This document shows, in pieces, positions 1 to 7,198 of a DNA stretch of 36,193 nt (within the stretch, counting starts at the first letter, position 1; every line of letters starts with the position of its first letter). Position numbers and translations under genes: made by a program. Under the pieces are notes generated by a model. The model saw only the letters and a list, made by a program, of their open reading frames with translations, had not been told where the DNA came from and made no database searches. The DNA is from Clostridia bacterium (GTDB taxonomy: Bacteria; Bacillota; Clostridia; Christensenellales; UBA1242), in NCBI GenBank assembly GCA_017467895.1, contig JAFUKB010000028.1, positions 1-36,193 on the forward strand, written 5' to 3'.

Positions 1-876
1 ACAATAACAACTCCAGATGGAGTAACAGCAACCCCAAGCCCAGCCAGTGCAGACCTAGAAACTGCAGGAGCCGAAGGCGACGAAGCAACATTTACAATAA
101 CACTCTCACTTACAACAACCTCAAGCAACATAACCATGCCAGATATTAACAACTTAAGCGTTGCTATGGAGTTTAATAAGTTTGTAGAAGAAGCATTGCC
201 ACTGTATGTAGAAAACAACAAACTGTTTGTAAACATGGGCACTGACCCAGACACGGGCAACCCAATCAGATGGTACGCTATAGCAAAAGATAACGCAACA
301 CTTAAAGAAACTGAGTTTACAAATATATCTCAAGCAACTGCAGGCACCTATGTGTTTATCTCAGAATATATCTTAGAAAACAGCGAAGGTGGGGACAGTA
401 TTGCTTTTAATTATAACATGACTGCAGAAAACAACTGGGGAGCAAACTACGGTGGTTCAACAATCCAAACCTACATTAATGGCACAGGCACAGGCTCAAT
501 GGACGCCCGTTATAACTTCTCATCATCAGATGTGTGGGCAAAGATTGAGCCAAAAGACTGCGAGAGTGAAACAGTGCAAGATTATGCCATAGACTCAGAT
601 GTAACAATCCCAGCAACTAACGACCAAACATTGTGGCTACTAAGTTACAATGAATACAACTCATGGTTTGGCGATGGCGATTCTTCCGGCGAAGGGTACT
701 TACTCAACTCAACCTCTAGTACCGGCAACTGGTGGTTGCGCTCGGCTTACGGAGTCTACTCCGACGTTAACCTCTCTGGTGTGAAGTATGTCTACGGCCA
801 TGGCGCTTTGGACAACAGCGATGCCGGCAGCGACTCCCATGGCGCCCGCCCTGCTTTCCAAATCACCATTGCGTAG
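1..876 (+). CDS. DUF6273-type surface protein, 3' part (5' end outside window); candidate DGR target
   Basis: The reading frame is open from base 1, so the gene begins upstream of the window; the ATG at 136 is internal and has no ribosome binding site. The visible 291 codons start with a Thr/Ser/Ala-rich linker, followed by a DUF6273-like domain: an IRWYAIAKD strand, an NWGANYGGSTIQTYING segment, a TLWLLSYNEYNSWF segment, and a C-terminal block with WWLRSA and GARPAF. That last block is the hallmark of C-type-lectin-like folds such as those of diversity-generating-retroelement targets. The linker suggests an extracellular protein with a larger N-terminal part. Codon use changes sharply in the last 130 bases, from mixed A/T endings to almost only C/T endings with higher GC. 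The gene ends shortly before a GC hairpin and a terminator. Domain assignment is by motif and is fairly secure; the DGR role is inferred. The ligand is unknown. Confidence 0.7.
   Translation, partial: TITTPDGVTATPSPASADLETAGAEGDEATFTITLSLTTTSSNITMPDINNLSVAMEFNKFVEEALPLYVENNKLFVNMGTDPDTGNPIRWYAIAKDNATLKETEFTNISQATAGTYVFISEYILENSEGGDSIAFNYNMTAENNWGANYGGSTIQTYINGTGTGSMDARYNFSSSDVWAKIEPKDCESETVQDYAIDSDVTIPATNDQTLWLLSYNEYNSWFGDGDSSGEGYLLNSTSSTGNWWLRSAYGVYSDVNLSGVKYVYGHGALDNSDAGSDSHGARPAFQITIA
745..876 (+). other. Candidate DGR variable region (VR) at the gene's 3' end
   Basis: Between WWLRS and GARPAF, 31 of 35 codons (745-849) end in C or T and many are NNC (tac, gtc, tcc, gac, ctc, ggc, agc). 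This is the pattern left when AAC/AAT codons of a template repeat are scrambled by adenine mutagenesis. The flanking codons for WWLRS and GARPAF look constant. The position at the extreme 3' end of a lectin-like gene fits known variable regions. No template repeat or reverse transcriptase is visible in this window, so if real it is a remote target. Confidence 0.5.
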
Positions 877-942
877 CAGGGTAAATTTACCCCAAAACGC
901 ACTGAAGCAAATTGTGTGACGAGCACAGTTGCAAACACTCTT

Positions 943-964
943 GCACCCGCCATTGGCGGTGTGC
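943..964 (+). other. GC-rich hairpin downstream of the candidate variable region
   Basis: GCACCCGCC pairs with GGCGGTGTGC (nine pairs, one bulged T) around an ATT loop. No U-tract follows, so it is not an ordinary terminator; a separate terminator lies 40 bases further on. DGR variable regions are often followed by a short GC hairpin or cruciform that promotes retrohoming. This one sits 67 bases past the stop codon, farther than in phage BPP-1. Confidence 0.45.
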
Positions 965-1002
965 GAAATAAAAGCATAAATGACATTTGTATAAAATAAT
1001 GG

Positions 1003-1039
1003 ATAATAGCAAGAATTGATTTCTTGCTATTATTTTTTT
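1003..1039 (+). terminator. Rho-independent terminator of the DUF6273 gene
   Basis: A 13-bp stem (1003-1015 with 1021-1033), loop TTGAT, runs straight into a T-tract. It ends the upstream gene and isolates the phosphoesterase operon. Confidence 0.85.
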
Positions 1040-1094
1040 GTTGTGAATATTTGTTTTGTGGGTTATGCTTTTAATTTAGAAAAATATCTTAATA

Positions 1095-1123
1095 TTGACA
1101 AGCCATGGGGCGTATGTTAAACT
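1095..1123 (+). promoter_or_regulatory. SigmaA-type promoter of the phosphoesterase operon
   Basis: TTGACA at 1095-1100, a 17-base spacer and TAAACT at 1118-1123. The first gene starts at 1148 behind a run of five G at 1137-1141 that serves as the ribosome binding site. Confidence 0.65.
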
Positions 1124-1147
1124 GTAGGCAAAGATTGGGGGATAATT

Positions 1148-2287
1148 ATGGACGAAACAAAGCCAACAAAAAAATACACAAGGCTGAAAAGTTCTTACAG
1201 CATTTCAAGTGTGGCTGAGGTTGATTTAAGGTTAAAAAGTTTTAGAGAACAAATTAAATCAGATGATTTTAGCCCTATTAAAACAATGTTTTATGACTTG
1301 TCGCAACACAGCCAAATTATGCTTCTTGTGTTAAACGATGTGCACATTGGTTCGCCGGGGTGCAACATTGACAAGGTTATTAGATATTTAAAAGAAGTTA
1401 AAAACATTCCAAACTGTTACATAATTTTAAATGGCGATTTAATGAACAATGCCAACAATTTGGGCAAGTCAAGCCCGCTTGAAAATGCGCTTCCGCCAAT
1501 GAATGAACAAAAAATTATTCACACACTTCTTGCTGACCCATTAATTAGAGAAAAAATTATTTGTTCAACCAGTGGCAATCACGAAAGTGGTGCAAGGGCG
1601 CGTGACAGTGGCTTAGATTCCTTGGTTACGCCAATGGCTTCGCTTGGCATTTTGGACAAATATGCAAGATATATGGCTCAAGTTGTTTTGCGCATTAAAT
1701 GCCCTTACACCGCTTCGGGTTACACGGATTTTAAAATTTTGGTTCGTCATGGCAGTGGTATGGGTGGCAAAGCAGGAAAGATAATAGAAGAGATGTTTAA
1801 TCTTTGTCGCAGTTTTGGAAATTATGATATGGTTATTCAAGGTCATACACACAAAAACCTTTATGCAACCGACGACCAAGTTGTTCAGGGCGAAAAATAT
1901 TCTTGCATTAAAAAGAGTGTTACTCCTATTAATATTCCCGCGTTGGAAGAAGCAAGTCAATATGCAATGGAGGCGGCATATCCGCCACCAAACACCGACA
2001 ACAGCATAATTTGTGTGCGCGCGGTTAGAAATTATGACGCATTAGACAGTGCTCTTAACGAGGGGTATGAGGTTTTGCCTTACAAATTTAACATTGACAC
2101 CATAAGTTTAGATAGACCAGAACTTGTGCATTTTGCCTCACAAAGCATTGAACCACCAAGAGTTATTTCTAGGCAGGAGTTAGAGGTAATTGCCGAGCGT
2201 GTTGCAAGGCAAGTTACCTTAAAGACAAAAAGACCTAAAGCCCCAAAAACAACGCCAGAACCAAATGATGATGGCAGGGAGGAGTAG
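1148..2287 (+). CDS. Calcineurin-like metallophosphoesterase
   Basis: A 379-residue protein of the binuclear metallophosphoesterase superfamily. The full metal-ligand set is visible in order: D64 and H66 in LNDVHIG, D97 in LNGDL, N144-H145-E146 in SGNHE, H201 in RHGSG, and GHTH at 232-235. These residues normally bind two divalent metals and hydrolyse phosphoester bonds, so the protein should be catalytic. The substrate (nucleotide, nucleic acid or phosphoprotein) cannot be told. There is no signal peptide, so it is likely cytoplasmic. The C-terminus (from about 345) is a basic, Pro/Lys-rich tail. Its last codons (Gly-Arg-Glu-Glu) contain GGGAGGAG, the ribosome binding site of the next gene three bases downstream, so the two are translationally coupled. 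The neighbour is a degenerate paralogue, which suggests a heteromeric enzyme. Confidence 0.82.
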   Translation: MDETKPTKKYTRLKSSYSISSVAEVDLRLKSFREQIKSDDFSPIKTMFYDLSQHSQIMLLVLNDVHIGSPGCNIDKVIRYLKEVKNIPNCYIILNGDLMNNANNLGKSSPLENALPPMNEQKIIHTLLADPLIREKIICSTSGNHESGARARDSGLDSLVTPMASLGILDKYARYMAQVVLRIKCPYTASGYTDFKILVRHGSGMGGKAGKIIEEMFNLCRSFGNYDMVIQGHTHKNLYATDDQVVQGEKYSCIKKSVTPINIPALEEASQYAMEAAYPPPNTDNSIICVRAVRNYDALDSALNEGYEVLPYKFNIDTISLDRPELVHFASQSIEPPRVISRQELEVIAERVARQVTLKTKRPKAPKTTPEPNDDGREE

Positions 2288-2290
2288 TGC

Positions 2291-3493
2291 ATGGAATATA
2301 CATTAGATACTTTACAAAGAGAAATTGACGGTTACAGCCCAAGCAAAAACAAACTACCTCGCTCAAAGCACGCAGTTGTTAGATTAAATGAGTCATTAGA
2401 GTTTTTAGATATTTGTGTGCTTTCTAATGTTAACATTGGTTTAACAGGTGCACACTTGCGCACTGCAAAAGATGACAAGCCGTTTAGAATAAACAAATTT
2501 AAAGCCCACATCGCTGAACTTGCCAACGACCCCAATGCACGCATAATTTTGGGTGGAGATTTGTTTTACTTCCCGGGTGGTGGCAGAAAGTATAGAGAAC
2601 TGTATGCGCCAAACTATTATGAGCAAGTTGCCATGATGGCTGAACTTTTGGAGCCAATTAAGCATAAAATTATTGGAGCAATAGACGGCACCGACGAGAT
2701 TAAAATTTTTGAAAACGACGGTTTGAATTTAACTCAAATGCTAATGGACAAACTTGGACTGCACGACCGTTATTTTGGTCAAATGGCAGAAATTGACTTT
2801 GAGTTTAAAAATGCATACACAGGCAATGTGCCAAGAACAGTGCACACATTGTTTGACCATGGCTTTTTGGTTGCCAATGTAATGAACACTGTTGCAAAAA
2901 AGACCGAAGGTTTGCAAACAAAAATGGCTGGGAAAGATTTTTATTTTACTAGCCACTACAACAAAATGTTTATTGAAAAAAATGCAGTAATTGCAACCGA
3001 GGGTGGCTCAAGAATTGTTAAAAAACCTTGCTACTTTGTTTCGGTTGGTGGTTATAGGGATTTTCCTAACAGGCTTACATCAAACCGCAACACGGCTCCG
3101 TCTAGCACTCATAATGGAGTGATTAGAATTTTTGTAACATTAAACCCCGACAGGCACAACATTCATGGTCATGACTACTTAGGCGAACCACAATACAAGG
3201 TGTGTCAAGAGTTTATTAACTTTGGAACAACCACATCTAGCCATTTAGATTTTGACCTTTGCGAAGAAATTGCAAGTTTAAATCAACAAAACTCAATGGT
3301 TCAACAAGAACTTGCAAGGCTTATTCAAGAGAAAATAGACGAAATAAACAGGCAAAACACTGAAATTGCTTTGCAAAAATTCTATGGCGCAAAAGAAGCG
3401 TTAGAGAGAAGAAAAGCAAAAACCGCTCGCCCAAAAACGGCCGATGCGGGAGAAGTTGTAATTATTGACGAAAAGGGAGGCAGAGAAGAATAA
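2291..3493 (+). CDS. Degenerate paralogue of the preceding metallophosphoesterase (likely pseudoenzyme)
   Basis: A 400-residue protein that follows the layout of its upstream neighbour but has lost most metal ligands. DVHIG has become NVNIG (46-50), NGD is kept as GGD (88-90), GNHE has become GTDE (133-136), the central His is kept in DH (189-190), and GHTH has become SHYN (221-224). Spacing between the motifs is preserved, which argues for duplication followed by loss of catalysis, not chance similarity. A longer C-terminal region (about 315-375) is Gln/Glu/Lys-rich and probably coiled coil, followed by a basic tail ending Gly-Gly-Arg-Glu-Glu. The ATG at 2291 lies three bases after the previous stop. 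An inactive subunit next to an active one often regulates or scaffolds it; that role is inferred. Confidence 0.65.
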   Translation: MEYTLDTLQREIDGYSPSKNKLPRSKHAVVRLNESLEFLDICVLSNVNIGLTGAHLRTAKDDKPFRINKFKAHIAELANDPNARIILGGDLFYFPGGGRKYRELYAPNYYEQVAMMAELLEPIKHKIIGAIDGTDEIKIFENDGLNLTQMLMDKLGLHDRYFGQMAEIDFEFKNAYTGNVPRTVHTLFDHGFLVANVMNTVAKKTEGLQTKMAGKDFYFTSHYNKMFIEKNAVIATEGGSRIVKKPCYFVSVGGYRDFPNRLTSNRNTAPSSTHNGVIRIFVTLNPDRHNIHGHDYLGEPQYKVCQEFINFGTTTSSHLDFDLCEEIASLNQQNSMVQQELARLIQEKIDEINRQNTEIALQKFYGAKEALERRKAKTARPKTADAGEVVIIDEKGGREE

Positions 3494-3735
3494 TGGTTCA
3501 AAAAGGAATAAAAACAACGCCTGAGGGGGACAAATGTGCATATTGCGATGCAAAAGTTAACACTGCGGTTTATAATTATTGCCCTAAATGTGCAAACCCA
3601 TTAAATTTTGATGCACTTAGGCGCAACGAGCAACTTAACAAAAAAATTAAACTAGAAATTTTAGACGAACTTTCTTTGCAAATTGACGACGCAAAATCAT
3701 TGCAAATTATTTTAAACAAAATAAAAAGTTTATAG
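3493..3735 (+). CDS. Small zinc-ribbon protein
   Basis: An 80-residue protein with a CAYC...CPKC zinc ribbon at about residues 16-35, followed by a charged helical segment. Its ATG overlaps the stop of the previous gene (TAATG), so it is translated with the phosphoesterase pair and may be a small subunit or nucleic-acid-binding adaptor for it. No specific family is recognised. Confidence 0.65.
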   Translation: MVQKGIKTTPEGDKCAYCDAKVNTAVYNYCPKCANPLNFDALRRNEQLNKKIKLEILDELSLQIDDAKSLQIILNKIKSL

Positions 3736-3787
3736 TTTGGCTAAAACTTTATCCTGTTAGCAAGGGCATAACTTGGCTAAAAACAAG

Positions 3788-3821
3788 AGCAAACACGCAT
3801 TTGTTGCGAGTTTGCTTTTTT
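3788..3821 (+). terminator. Terminator of the phosphoesterase operon
   Basis: AGCAAAC (3788-3794) pairs with GTTTGCT (3810-3816); after one mismatch a further four pairs (CGCA/TGCG) close a five-base loop. A T-tract follows. Confidence 0.8.
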
Positions 3822-3883
3822 GTTGTTGTTTTAAATGTCAAATGTTTTTACTAAAAATATTTTGAAATTTTGATTAAAAGTGT

Positions 3884-3963
3884 TTTACAATATATATTGT
3901 TAGTGATAATATATTTACAAATGTTGTGGTGCTGGTTTTAATGCAACACAACATATTGTGTGT
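3884..3963 (+). promoter_or_regulatory. nrdDG promoter with NrdR-like boxes
   Basis: TTTACA (3884-3889), a 17-base spacer and TAATAT (3907-3912) form a promoter. The perfect 14-base palindrome ACAATATATATTGT (3887-3900) overlaps the -35. A second dyad, ACACAA-cata-TTGTGT (3946-3961), lies just before the ribosome binding site. A weaker ACAA-atg-TTGT (3917-3927) lies between them, so the centres are about 29 and 31 bases apart. The shape and spacing resemble NrdR boxes, the usual repressor sites of nrd operons. NrdR itself is not in the window. Confidence 0.55.
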
Positions 3964-3981
3964 AAAAATAAAGGAGAAAAC

Positions 3982-6153
3982 ATGCTTAAAATAATCAAAA
4001 AAGATGGGACTCAAGAAGACTTTAATGTTAACAAGGTAATTGTTGCCATTCAAAAAAGTGCAGCGCGAGCCCTTGTTATTTTATCCGACTATGAAATCAG
4101 CAAAATAAAAAAATATGTTCGCGAAAAGTCAGAACAAATGGCAACAAGCGTTAATAATGGAGAGTTAAAGTTAATTGACATTCCAACCATGCACTTTATC
4201 GTTGAAAGTGTTTTAGATATGGTTAATGCCGATGTTGCAAAAAGTTATAGGGACTATCGCAACTACAAGCAAGATTTCTCAAGAATGATTGACAATGTTT
4301 ATAAAAAAGTTCAAAGCATTGATTTTATTGGCGACCGTAGCAACGCCAACACCGACAGCACTCTTGTTTCAACCAAGCGTTGTTTGGGCTGGAACGAGTT
4401 AAACGGCGAGTTTTACAAAAAATTCTTCATTAACGGCGAAGAGCGTCAAGCAATGAAAGATGGTTATATTTATATTCATGATCGCAGTGCAAGGCTTGAC
4501 ACATATAACTGTTGTTTGTTTGACATTGCAACAGTGTTTAAAGGTGGATTTGAACTGGGTAATATAAAATATTCTGAGCCAACAACTTTGGCTATTTGCT
4601 TTAATGTTATTGGCGATGTTATTATGGCGGCAGCAAGTCAGCAATATGGCGGATTTACCTTGCCAGAAGTTGACAAGTTTTTGGCACCATATGCGGTAAA
4701 GAGTTACAACAAGTTTGTTGAAGAGTATAAAAACATTGTTAATGATTTAGAAGTTGAAATGAGTGAGTGTGAATTTAACAAAAAAGCGGACGAATATGCA
4801 ACTCACAAAGTAAAGCGTGATTTTGAACAAGGTTTTCAGGCACTTGAATACAAACTTAACACTGTTGGTTCGTCTAGGGGCGATTATCCTTTTGTTACAT
4901 TTACATTTGGGCTTGGAGAACAAAAGTTTGAAAAAATGGCAACGCTTGCTATGCTAAAAGTACGCAAAGGCGGGCAAGGTGCTCCGGGCTTTAAAAAGGC
5001 AGTGTTATTCCCAAAACTTGTATTTTTATATGACGAAAATATTCATGGCAAAGGCAAGTCTAGCGAAGATTTGTTTGACGCTGCTATTGATTGTTCGTCA
5101 AAAGCGCAGTATCCAGACTATTTAAGCATGAGTGGCGAGGGCTATATTGCCTCTATGTATAAAAAATATGGCAAAGTAATTTCGCCTATGGGGTGCAGGG
5201 CATTCCTTTCGCCTTATTATGAGCGCGGAGGACAAAAGCCTGCTGACGAAAACGACCAGCCTGTTTTTGTTGGAAGATTTAATGGTGGTGCAATAAGTCT
5301 TAACTTGCCAATGATTTTTATGAAAGCAAAAACCGAGGGCAAAGATTTTTATGAGGTTTATAAGCATTACTTAGAAATGATTAGGCATTTGCACATTAAA
5401 ACTCGTGATTATTTGGCAAAAATTAAAGCGTCAAAATCACCGCTAGCGTTTATGGAGGGTGGGCTTTATAAGGGCTTTTTAAAACCAGATGAGCCAATTA
5501 AACCTCTTTTAGATTATGTTACTTTTAGTTTTGGATACACTGCATTAAACGAGTTGCAAAAGTTATATAACGGAAAGTCTATTATTGAAGACGGCGCTTT
5601 TGCGTTAGAAGTTATGCAATATTTAAACGACTATGTTGCAAAAATAAAAGAAGAAGACCACATTTTGTATGCCATTTATGGAACTCCTGCAGAGAGTTTG
5701 ATTTCGCTTCAGGTTCAACAGTTTAGAGATAAATATGGCGTTATTGAGGGTGTCTCTGACAAAGATTATTTTACAAACAGTTTCCACTGTCATGTTGCCG
5801 AAGACTTAACGCCTATTGAAAAGCAAGATTACGAAGAGCGTTTTTGGGAACTTTCAAACGGAGGAAAAATTACATACACAAGATACCCAATCGATTACAA
5901 CATGGAAGCATTTAAAACCATTGTGCGTCGTGGCATGGCAAAAGGTTTTTATCAGGGCATAAACATGGAAAAATGTTACTGCGAAGATTGTGGCTATGAG
6001 CAACTAGAAATGCAAGTTTGCCCTAAATGCGGAAGTCAAAACATTACCGAAGTTGACCGTGTTTGCGGTTATTTGGGTTACTCTCGCGTTAATGGTAGAA
6101 GTTTTATTAACGACGGCAAGTTGGCAGAAATTAAAGATAGAAAATCTATGTAA
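3982..6153 (+). CDS. nrdD: Anaerobic (class III) ribonucleoside-triphosphate reductase
   Basis: Reduces ribonucleoside triphosphates to deoxyribonucleotides without oxygen, using a glycyl radical installed by NrdG. The start chosen is ATG 3982, preceded by AAAGGAG; an in-frame GTG at 3958 lies inside an operator dyad and lacks a ribosome binding site. The product is 723 residues. The N-terminal ~95 residues form an ATP-cone (KKDGTQEDFNVNKV), the allosteric site. The C-terminus has a zinc site (C667, C670, C680, C683) followed by the radical motif RVCGYLG (693-699), with Gly696 the expected radical carrier. It is followed after 50 bases by nrdG. Its presence implies anaerobic growth; regulation is probably by NrdR. 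Confidence 0.96.
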   Translation: MLKIIKKDGTQEDFNVNKVIVAIQKSAARALVILSDYEISKIKKYVREKSEQMATSVNNGELKLIDIPTMHFIVESVLDMVNADVAKSYRDYRNYKQDFSRMIDNVYKKVQSIDFIGDRSNANTDSTLVSTKRCLGWNELNGEFYKKFFINGEERQAMKDGYIYIHDRSARLDTYNCCLFDIATVFKGGFELGNIKYSEPTTLAICFNVIGDVIMAAASQQYGGFTLPEVDKFLAPYAVKSYNKFVEEYKNIVNDLEVEMSECEFNKKADEYATHKVKRDFEQGFQALEYKLNTVGSSRGDYPFVTFTFGLGEQKFEKMATLAMLKVRKGGQGAPGFKKAVLFPKLVFLYDENIHGKGKSSEDLFDAAIDCSSKAQYPDYLSMSGEGYIASMYKKYGKVISPMGCRAFLSPYYERGGQKPADENDQPVFVGRFNGGAISLNLPMIFMKAKTEGKDFYEVYKHYLEMIRHLHIKTRDYLAKIKASKSPLAFMEGGLYKGFLKPDEPIKPLLDYVTFSFGYTALNELQKLYNGKSIIEDGAFALEVMQYLNDYVAKIKEEDHILYAIYGTPAESLISLQVQQFRDKYGVIEGVSDKDYFTNSFHCHVAEDLTPIEKQDYEERFWELSNGGKITYTRYPIDYNMEAFKTIVRRGMAKGFYQGINMEKCYCEDCGYEQLEMQVCPKCGSQNITEVDRVCGYLGYSRVNGRSFINDGKLAEIKDRKSM

Positions 6154-6203
6154 ATTACGCACAAAATTATGTGGGTTTTTGCAAAATAATATTGGAGAGA
6201 AAA

Positions 6204-6746
6204 ATGAATTATCATAATATTACAAAAGCAGATTTAAAAAACGGAGATGGGTTGAGGGTCGTTTTATGGGTTGCTGGTTGCAACCACAAATGCAAAGAAT
6301 GCCAAAACCCCGAAACTTGGGATTCTTGTGGTGGTTTGCCATTTGATCAAAATGCCAAAGATGAAGTTTTTGCCGAACTTGAAAAAGACTATGTCTCTGG
6401 AATAACCTTTAGTGGTGGCGACCCATTATATCCAGATAATCGCGATACTGTTTTGGCACTTATGCAAGAAATTAGTGAAAAATATCCAAATAAAACAATT
6501 TGGTGTTACACTGGTTACACTTTTGAGCAGATTCAGGCATTGCCACATCTAAAATTTATTGATGTGTTGGTTGATGGCCCTTATATTCCCGCAAAAAAAG
6601 AATTAAAATTAAAATGGCGTGGTAGTAGCAACCAAAGAGTTATTTTGGCAAAAGAGAGTTTAAACCAAGGCAAGTTAATTATTAAGCAAGACGACGGCGA
6701 CACATGTGTGCAAAACTCTTGGCAAGGTTGCTGTTGCGGGTGTTGA
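6204..6746 (+). CDS. nrdG: Anaerobic ribonucleotide reductase activating protein (radical SAM)
   Basis: A 180-residue radical SAM activase that abstracts hydrogen from the NrdD glycine. ATG 6204 is preferred because GGAGAG sits five bases upstream; an in-frame ATG at 6171 has none. The [4Fe-4S]-binding CX3CX2C motif is C26-C30-C33 (CNHKCKEC), followed by a glycine-rich SAM-binding stretch FSGGDPLYP. The last 15 residues are unusual, with five Cys including a CCCGC terminus, beyond the three cluster ligands. Family members are usually 150-180 residues, so length is normal. It shares the nrdD transcript. Confidence 0.94.
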   Translation: MNYHNITKADLKNGDGLRVVLWVAGCNHKCKECQNPETWDSCGGLPFDQNAKDEVFAELEKDYVSGITFSGGDPLYPDNRDTVLALMQEISEKYPNKTIWCYTGYTFEQIQALPHLKFIDVLVDGPYIPAKKELKLKWRGSSNQRVILAKESLNQGKLIIKQDDGDTCVQNSWQGCCCGC

Positions 6747-6789
6747 AGTAAATTGTATGCTAATAGTTGTTTGAAAAAATACATATAAC

Positions 6790-6819
6790 AAGGCAGGTGC
6801 TATTGCTCTTGCCTTTTTT
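6790..6819 (+). terminator. Terminator after nrdDG
   Basis: An 11-pair stem (6790-6800 with 6805-6815, one mismatch and one G-U pair), loop TATT, followed by a T-tract ending at 6819. Confidence 0.8.
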
Positions 6820-6863
6820 GAAGTGCTTGTGTTAAACTAAAAAATATTAAAGGGAGAAAGCAC

Positions 6864-7190
6864 ATGACAAAAGAGGAACGAAAGAAAATTTATGACAAGG
6901 CGGAAGAATTGTGGGGGCTTGTTGCGCAATATGACCAAGCCATTGAGGAAATGGGAGAACTTATTGTTGCAATAAACAAATACAAACGCAAATGTTTATA
7001 TGGCGAATATAATGGCAATTCTAAAATCATTGACAATTTAATAGAAGAAATTGCCGATGTTAAAATGTGTATTGAACAGTTAGAGGGCTTTGTTGGCGAG
7101 GCAAATGTTGAAAGGGTTTTAGACCAAAAAATGCAAAAATTTATGGGGCAGATTGCCGAGATGACTAAAGTAAAACAAGACAAAAAATAA
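6864..7190 (+). CDS. MazG-like nucleotide pyrophosphohydrolase
   Basis: A 108-residue all-helical protein. E28, E29 and E32 in AIEEMGELIVAINKYKR, then E62 and D65 in LIEEIADVKM, match the EExxE...ExxD magnesium site of MazG-like NTP pyrophosphohydrolases. These hydrolyse (d)NTPs to monophosphates, a house-cleaning role, and a single-domain form like this acts as a dimer or tetramer. It starts behind AAAGGGAG and is followed eight bases later by the flavoprotein gene. Placing it after the ribonucleotide reductase fits nucleotide-pool control, although a terminator separates the two units. Confidence 0.75.
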   Translation: MTKEERKKIYDKAEELWGLVAQYDQAIEEMGELIVAINKYKRKCLYGEYNGNSKIIDNLIEEIADVKMCIEQLEGFVGEANVERVLDQKMQKFMGQIAEMTKVKQDKK

Positions 7191-7198
7191 GGGTAATT

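Noticed and set aside
792-986. Minus-strand reading frame opposite the end of the DUF6273 gene
   Set aside because: It is antisense to a well-supported domain, has no ribosome binding site, and its openness follows from the GC-rich variable-region composition.
3958-3981. GTG at 3958 as the nrdD start
   Set aside because: It lies within an operator-like dyad without a ribosome binding site; ATG 3982 follows AAAGGAG and gives the normal family N-terminus.
6154-6203. Possible attenuator between nrdD and nrdG
   Set aside because: Only a four- or five-pair stem with a short T-run is visible, too weak to call.
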